This document shows positions 7,414 through 10,098 of a DNA stretch of 10,098 nt, in pieces. The stretch comes from an uncultured Spirochaetales bacterium. GTDB taxonomy: Bacteria; Spirochaetota; Spirochaetia; Sphaerochaetales; Sphaerochaetaceae. Position 1 is the first letter of the stretch. Each line of letters begins with the position of its first letter. The notes below the pieces were generated by a model, which was given only the letters and a program-made list of their open reading frames with translations, did not search any database and had not been told where the DNA came from. Location: NCBI GenBank assembly GCA_934276485.1, contig CAKQTE010000087.1, positions 1 through 10,098 of the forward strand, given 5' to 3'. Position numbers and translations under genes: made by a program.

Positions 7414-8316
7414 ATGGCATTCAAGAAAAACGCTCAGCAGCACGCAATCATGAGCACAAGCGAAAAAGTATACAACATCTGCATGAATATCATCGGTGTC
7501 TTGATTTCATTCATTTGTCTCTACCCTCTTTGGTATGTATTAATCTGTTCACTCAGTAAGCCATACTATGTCGATAACGGAGACGTTATTTGGAGAACAA
7601 TCGGATTCAGTTTCGATAGCTATAAGCAAGCTTTTGCAAAAAGTGGTCTGCTACTCGCTTACGGAAACACAATCTTCTATACTCTCTTTGGTGTTATAGT
7701 AAACATGTTCTTCACAACAACAATGGCATATGCCCTGTCTAAGGAAAGACTTGTTTGGAGAAAGGGATTCACACTATTTGCTGTATTCACAATGTGGTTC
7801 AGTGCTGGTATCGTCCCACTATATTTAACATTCAGGGATTACCATCTTATCGACAGCAGACTTTCAATTCTATTTGGATTTGCTATCAATACATATAATA
7901 TGATCATCATGAAGAGCTTCTTTGAGCAGGTTCCAGGTTCCTTGGAAGAAGCAGCATTCATCGATGGAGCAAACAACCTACAGATCTTTGCAAAGGTCTA
8001 TCTACCACTATCAAAACCAGCTCTAGCAACAGTATCACTTTTGTATGGTGTAAATAGATGGAACAACTACTTCTGGGCAATGAACCTCATCCAGAGCGAC
8101 AATAAGCTTCCATTGCAGGTTTACCTAAAGAAGATGATCGTTGATGGCTTTGCAGGTGGTGAGGATTCTGTAATCGTAACAATGAACTCAACTTGGTCAC
8201 AGCTAACAGTAATATATGCTGTTATCATCATCGCTGTTGTTCCAATGATTATTGCTTACCCATTCATACAGAAGTATTTCAAATCAGGTATTACTATTGG
8301 CGCGGTTAAGGGCTAA
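7414..8316 (+). CDS. Sugar ABC transporter permease, YtcP/AraQ-like
   Basis: This 300-residue protein is the second half of the pore, partner of the preceding permease. The first membrane segment is about 23-46 (CMNIIGVLISFICLYPLWYV), followed by the short periplasmic SLSKP stretch typical of this subfamily. The EAA loop is at about 179-198 (EAAFIDGANNLQIFAKVYLP). The protein ends in hydrophobic VIYAVIIIAVVPMIIAYPF and the tail QKYF..GITIGAVKG, a very characteristic C-terminus of these permeases. AGGAGG (7402-7407) overlaps the upstream stop codon and lies six bases before the ATG, so translation is probably coupled. The gene for the binding protein follows 19 bases downstream. Confidence 0.92.
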   Translation: MAFKKNAQQHAIMSTSEKVYNICMNIIGVLISFICLYPLWYVLICSLSKPYYVDNGDVIWRTIGFSFDSYKQAFAKSGLLLAYGNTIFYTLFGVIVNMFFTTTMAYALSKERLVWRKGFTLFAVFTMWFSAGIVPLYLTFRDYHLIDSRLSILFGFAINTYNMIIMKSFFEQVPGSLEEAAFIDGANNLQIFAKVYLPLSKPALATVSLLYGVNRWNNYFWAMNLIQSDNKLPLQVYLKKMIVDGFAGGEDSVIVTMNSTWSQLTVIYAVIIIAVVPMIIAYPFIQKYFKSGITIGAVKG

Positions 8317-8335
8317 TAAATATAAGGAGGACATA

Positions 8336-9910
8336 ATGAAAAAGACTCTAGCACTATTGCTAATCGTTCTTTGTTCCGTATCTTTTGCATTCGCAAATGG
8401 AGACAAGGAAACAACAACTAACACATCTTCTGCAGCTGATGCTACAGGTGGATATCCAATCGTTTCAAAGCCTACTACATTCACATTCTTCAACAACTTC
8501 GATAACATCGTTTTTGATTCAGAATGGGAAGTATTCAAGAAGGCTGGAGAGATTACAAACGTTTATCTAAAGAGCGCAATCAGTAAGACAAACTCAAACG
8601 AGAAAGATGCTTTCAACTTGATGTGTGCATCAGGTAAGCTTGCTGATCTTGTCAGCTACGTTGATGGTAACGAGCTCGATAAGCTCGGAAGAAGCGGTGG
8701 TTTGATCGCACTAAACGATCTTATTGATCAGTATGCTCCAAACATCAAGAGAACTCTTGAAGAGAACTCTAGATTCAGAAGAGATGCATACTCACTCGAT
8801 GGAAACATCTACTATCTACCAAAGACAAACGGTCTTAGATTCACAGAGTTCTACTGGATCAGAAAGGACTGGCTTGATAACCTAGGCTTGGAAGTTCCTA
8901 CAACAACAGCAGAGCTACATGATGTTCTATATGCATTCAGAAACAATGACCCAAACGGCAACGGCCTTAAGGATGAGATCCCACTATTTGATAGAAGAGG
9001 CGACAAGTCTTCAGACGAGTACCTACAGATGTTCAACTCTTCAACAGAGTTCAGTGTAAAGAATGGTAAGGTTGTTTACGATCCACTCGAGCCAGAGTTC
9101 GAAGTTGGCGTTAAGGAGCTTACAAAGTGGTATGCAGAGGGAATCATTGACCCAGAAATCTTCACAAGAGGTTCAAAGTCAAGAGACGTTCTTCTTGCTT
9201 CTAACCAGGGTGGATTCACACACGACTGGGTTTCAACAGGTGACTACAAGACAAAGCTAAGTGGCGATATTCCAGGATTCGATCTAGTTGCAATTGCTCC
9301 TCCTGTAAGCCCATATGGCACACAGATCCTAAGAGACAGACGTTCAAGTGCTCCAGGTTGGGGAATCTCAGCATCATGTAAGGACCCTGTAACACTTATC
9401 AAGTACATGGATTTCTTCTTCTCAGAAGAAGGTGACACTCTAATCAACTGGGGTATCGAGGGCGTTACATATGGCATCGATGAGAATGGTAACAAGTACT
9501 TCTTGGACAACATCATGAATTCTGATACAACTCCTCTACTCGAGCTAAGAAAGTACGGCGTTCAGTACAGAATCGGTATGATCCAGGATCCAGGCTATGA
9601 GTATGCATTCATGTCAGATGAAGCTAAGCAGGCTGCAGAGCTTTATGATGCGCATCCAGAGTGGTATCCAGATGATACTCTTAACTACCAGAACCAGCGC
9701 TTGTCATCAAAGATCCTACCTGAGTATGATTCACAGTTCACAAAGATCAAGACAAGCATCAGATCTTATGTTGATGAAATGTATCAGTCATGGGTTCTTG
9801 GTGCTAAGGACTTCGATTCAACTTACCCAGAGTTCGTCAAGGAACTTGAGAAGAGAGGAATCTACGAAGCTATCGAGATTTTGCAGAAGTCATACGACGC
9901 AACAAAATAA
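8336..9910 (+). CDS. Extracellular solute-binding protein of a sugar ABC transporter (LipO/YtcQ-like)
   Basis: This 524-residue exported protein captures the sugar and delivers it to the two permeases encoded upstream. It has a signal peptide: KK at 2-3, a hydrophobic core (about 5-16), then AFA at 18-20 before Asn21, fitting signal peptidase I. Cys13 lies in the core after Leu, a poor lipobox, so I favour a soluble periplasmic protein over a lipoprotein. The mature part has the family's FYWIRKDWLDNLGLEVPTT segment (172-190) and the loop NDPNGNGLKDEIPL (204-217), which resembles a calcium-binding loop. The length suits large family-1 binding proteins of LplB/YtcP systems. The open frame extends upstream to 8252, but AGGAGG (8325-8330), five bases before the ATG at 8336, together with the signal peptide, fixes the start. 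It is the last gene of its operon. Confidence 0.92.
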   Translation: MKKTLALLLIVLCSVSFAFANGDKETTTNTSSAADATGGYPIVSKPTTFTFFNNFDNIVFDSEWEVFKKAGEITNVYLKSAISKTNSNEKDAFNLMCASGKLADLVSYVDGNELDKLGRSGGLIALNDLIDQYAPNIKRTLEENSRFRRDAYSLDGNIYYLPKTNGLRFTEFYWIRKDWLDNLGLEVPTTTAELHDVLYAFRNNDPNGNGLKDEIPLFDRRGDKSSDEYLQMFNSSTEFSVKNGKVVYDPLEPEFEVGVKELTKWYAEGIIDPEIFTRGSKSRDVLLASNQGGFTHDWVSTGDYKTKLSGDIPGFDLVAIAPPVSPYGTQILRDRRSSAPGWGISASCKDPVTLIKYMDFFFSEEGDTLINWGIEGVTYGIDENGNKYFLDNIMNSDTTPLLELRKYGVQYRIGMIQDPGYEYAFMSDEAKQAAELYDAHPEWYPDDTLNYQNQRLSSKILPEYDSQFTKIKTSIRSYVDEMYQSWVLGAKDFDSTYPEFVKELEKRGIYEAIEILQKSYDATK

Positions 9911-9917
9911 AGGATTG

Positions 9918-9942
9918 GACGGGGTTAAAAGCCCCGTCTTTT
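9918..9942 (+). terminator. Rho-independent terminator of the ABC operon
   Basis: GACGGGG (9918-9924) pairs perfectly with CCCCGTC (9932-9938) across a seven-base loop, followed by TTTT (9939-9942). It begins seven bases after the stop codon of the binding-protein gene. Confidence 0.88.
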
Positions 9943-10004
9943 ACATACATATGAACAAAATAAAGAATTTTTGTAACTACTCAGGTGTTTTGGTATAGAA
10001 ACTT

Positions 10005-10025
10005 AGCTTCTCAGAGTGAGAAGCT
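10005..10025 (-). terminator. Perfect hairpin at the end of the partial minus-strand gene
   Basis: AGCTTCTC (10005-10012) pairs perfectly with GAGAAGCT (10018-10025) around a five-base loop. It spans the stop codon of the partial minus-strand frame. Read leftwards, the following bases (AAGTTTCT) have only a weak T-run, so it may end or stabilise the transcript rather than act as a strong terminator. Confidence 0.4.
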
Positions 10026-10097
10026 CGGCGCGATATCTTTTCCAGAGAATAAGTCCTTAAGAATGTCCAGATGATTAAGGCCATGTTTTCTAGCAGT
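10011..10097 (-). CDS. 3' end of a minus-strand gene, possibly IS66-type transposase (partial)
   Basis: Only the last 28 residues and a TGA stop are present: TARKHGLNHLDILKDLF, then SGKDIAPSFSL. The pattern T-A-x3-G-L-N-x4-(I/L)-L-x2-L-F is like the C-terminal tail of IS66-family transposases, remembered in forms such as ETAKANGLxPYxYLxxLF. The match is short and from memory. Another minus-strand frame over the same bases is also open, so coding itself is not proven. A hairpin overlapping the stop codon supports this as a gene end. Confidence 0.4.
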   Translation of the reverse strand, partial: TARKHGLNHLDILKDLFSGKDIAPSFSL

Positions 10098-10098
10098 C

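Larger units (their letters stand above)
9973..10098. mobile_element. Possible end of an IS66-family insertion sequence, cut by the window edge
   Basis: The boundary is proposed at GTAACTACTCAGG (9973-9985). IS66-family ends typically begin GTAA, and a minus-strand frame with an IS66-like C-terminus stops 38 bases inside it. The element would extend to the right beyond the window, so neither the opposite inverted repeat nor a target duplication can be seen. The candidate eight-base duplication to its left would be 9965-9972 (GAATTTTT). Confidence 0.35.

Noticed and set aside
8252..8335. N-terminal extension of the solute-binding protein overlapping the upstream permease gene
   Set aside because: A strong AGGAGG and a classic signal peptide both place the start at 8336.

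Overview
The window looks like a carbohydrate-scavenging locus from a low-GC, diderm, host- or gut-associated bacterium. The solute-binding protein has an export signal ending Ala-Phe-Ala before Asn-Gly-Asp, a pattern I associate with Sphaerochaeta-type spirochaetes. Arg is mostly AGA, and the transporter is of the LplB/YtcP/LipO type common in spirochaetes and Firmicutes. The taxonomic placement is inference, moderate at best.

Layout: positions 1-626 are non-coding, with a terminator-like hairpin at the left edge, an AT-rich stretch holding a good promoter candidate, and two hairpins just upstream of the first gene. A plus-strand operon follows (627-5516): a membrane-anchored AraC-type regulator, a GH88 unsaturated glucuronyl hydrolase, and a PHP-superfamily metallohydrolase of unassigned reaction. 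The gaps are 15 and 12 bases, and a strong hairpin terminator closes the operon. A convergent minus-strand gene (5585-6259) encodes a YkgJ-type cysteine-cluster protein. After a 226-base intergenic region containing a symmetric set of repeats, a second plus-strand operon (6486-9910) encodes two ABC permeases and an extracellular solute-binding protein, again closed by a terminator. At the right edge a minus-strand reading frame ends; its C-terminus resembles IS66-type transposases, and a GTAA-type terminus lies just beyond it.

Likely joint function (inference): the binding protein and the two permeases import an oligosaccharide, probably an unsaturated-uronate disaccharide of the kind lyases release from glycosaminoglycans or similar polyuronides. 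The cytoplasmic GH88 enzyme removes the unsaturated uronic acid, and the PHP protein may remove another substituent or act on a related product. The AraC-type protein would sense the sugar outside the inner membrane and switch on one or both operons. No polysaccharide lyase, sulfatase or transporter ATPase is encoded here, so the set looks like a scavenger of products made elsewhere that uses a shared ATPase.
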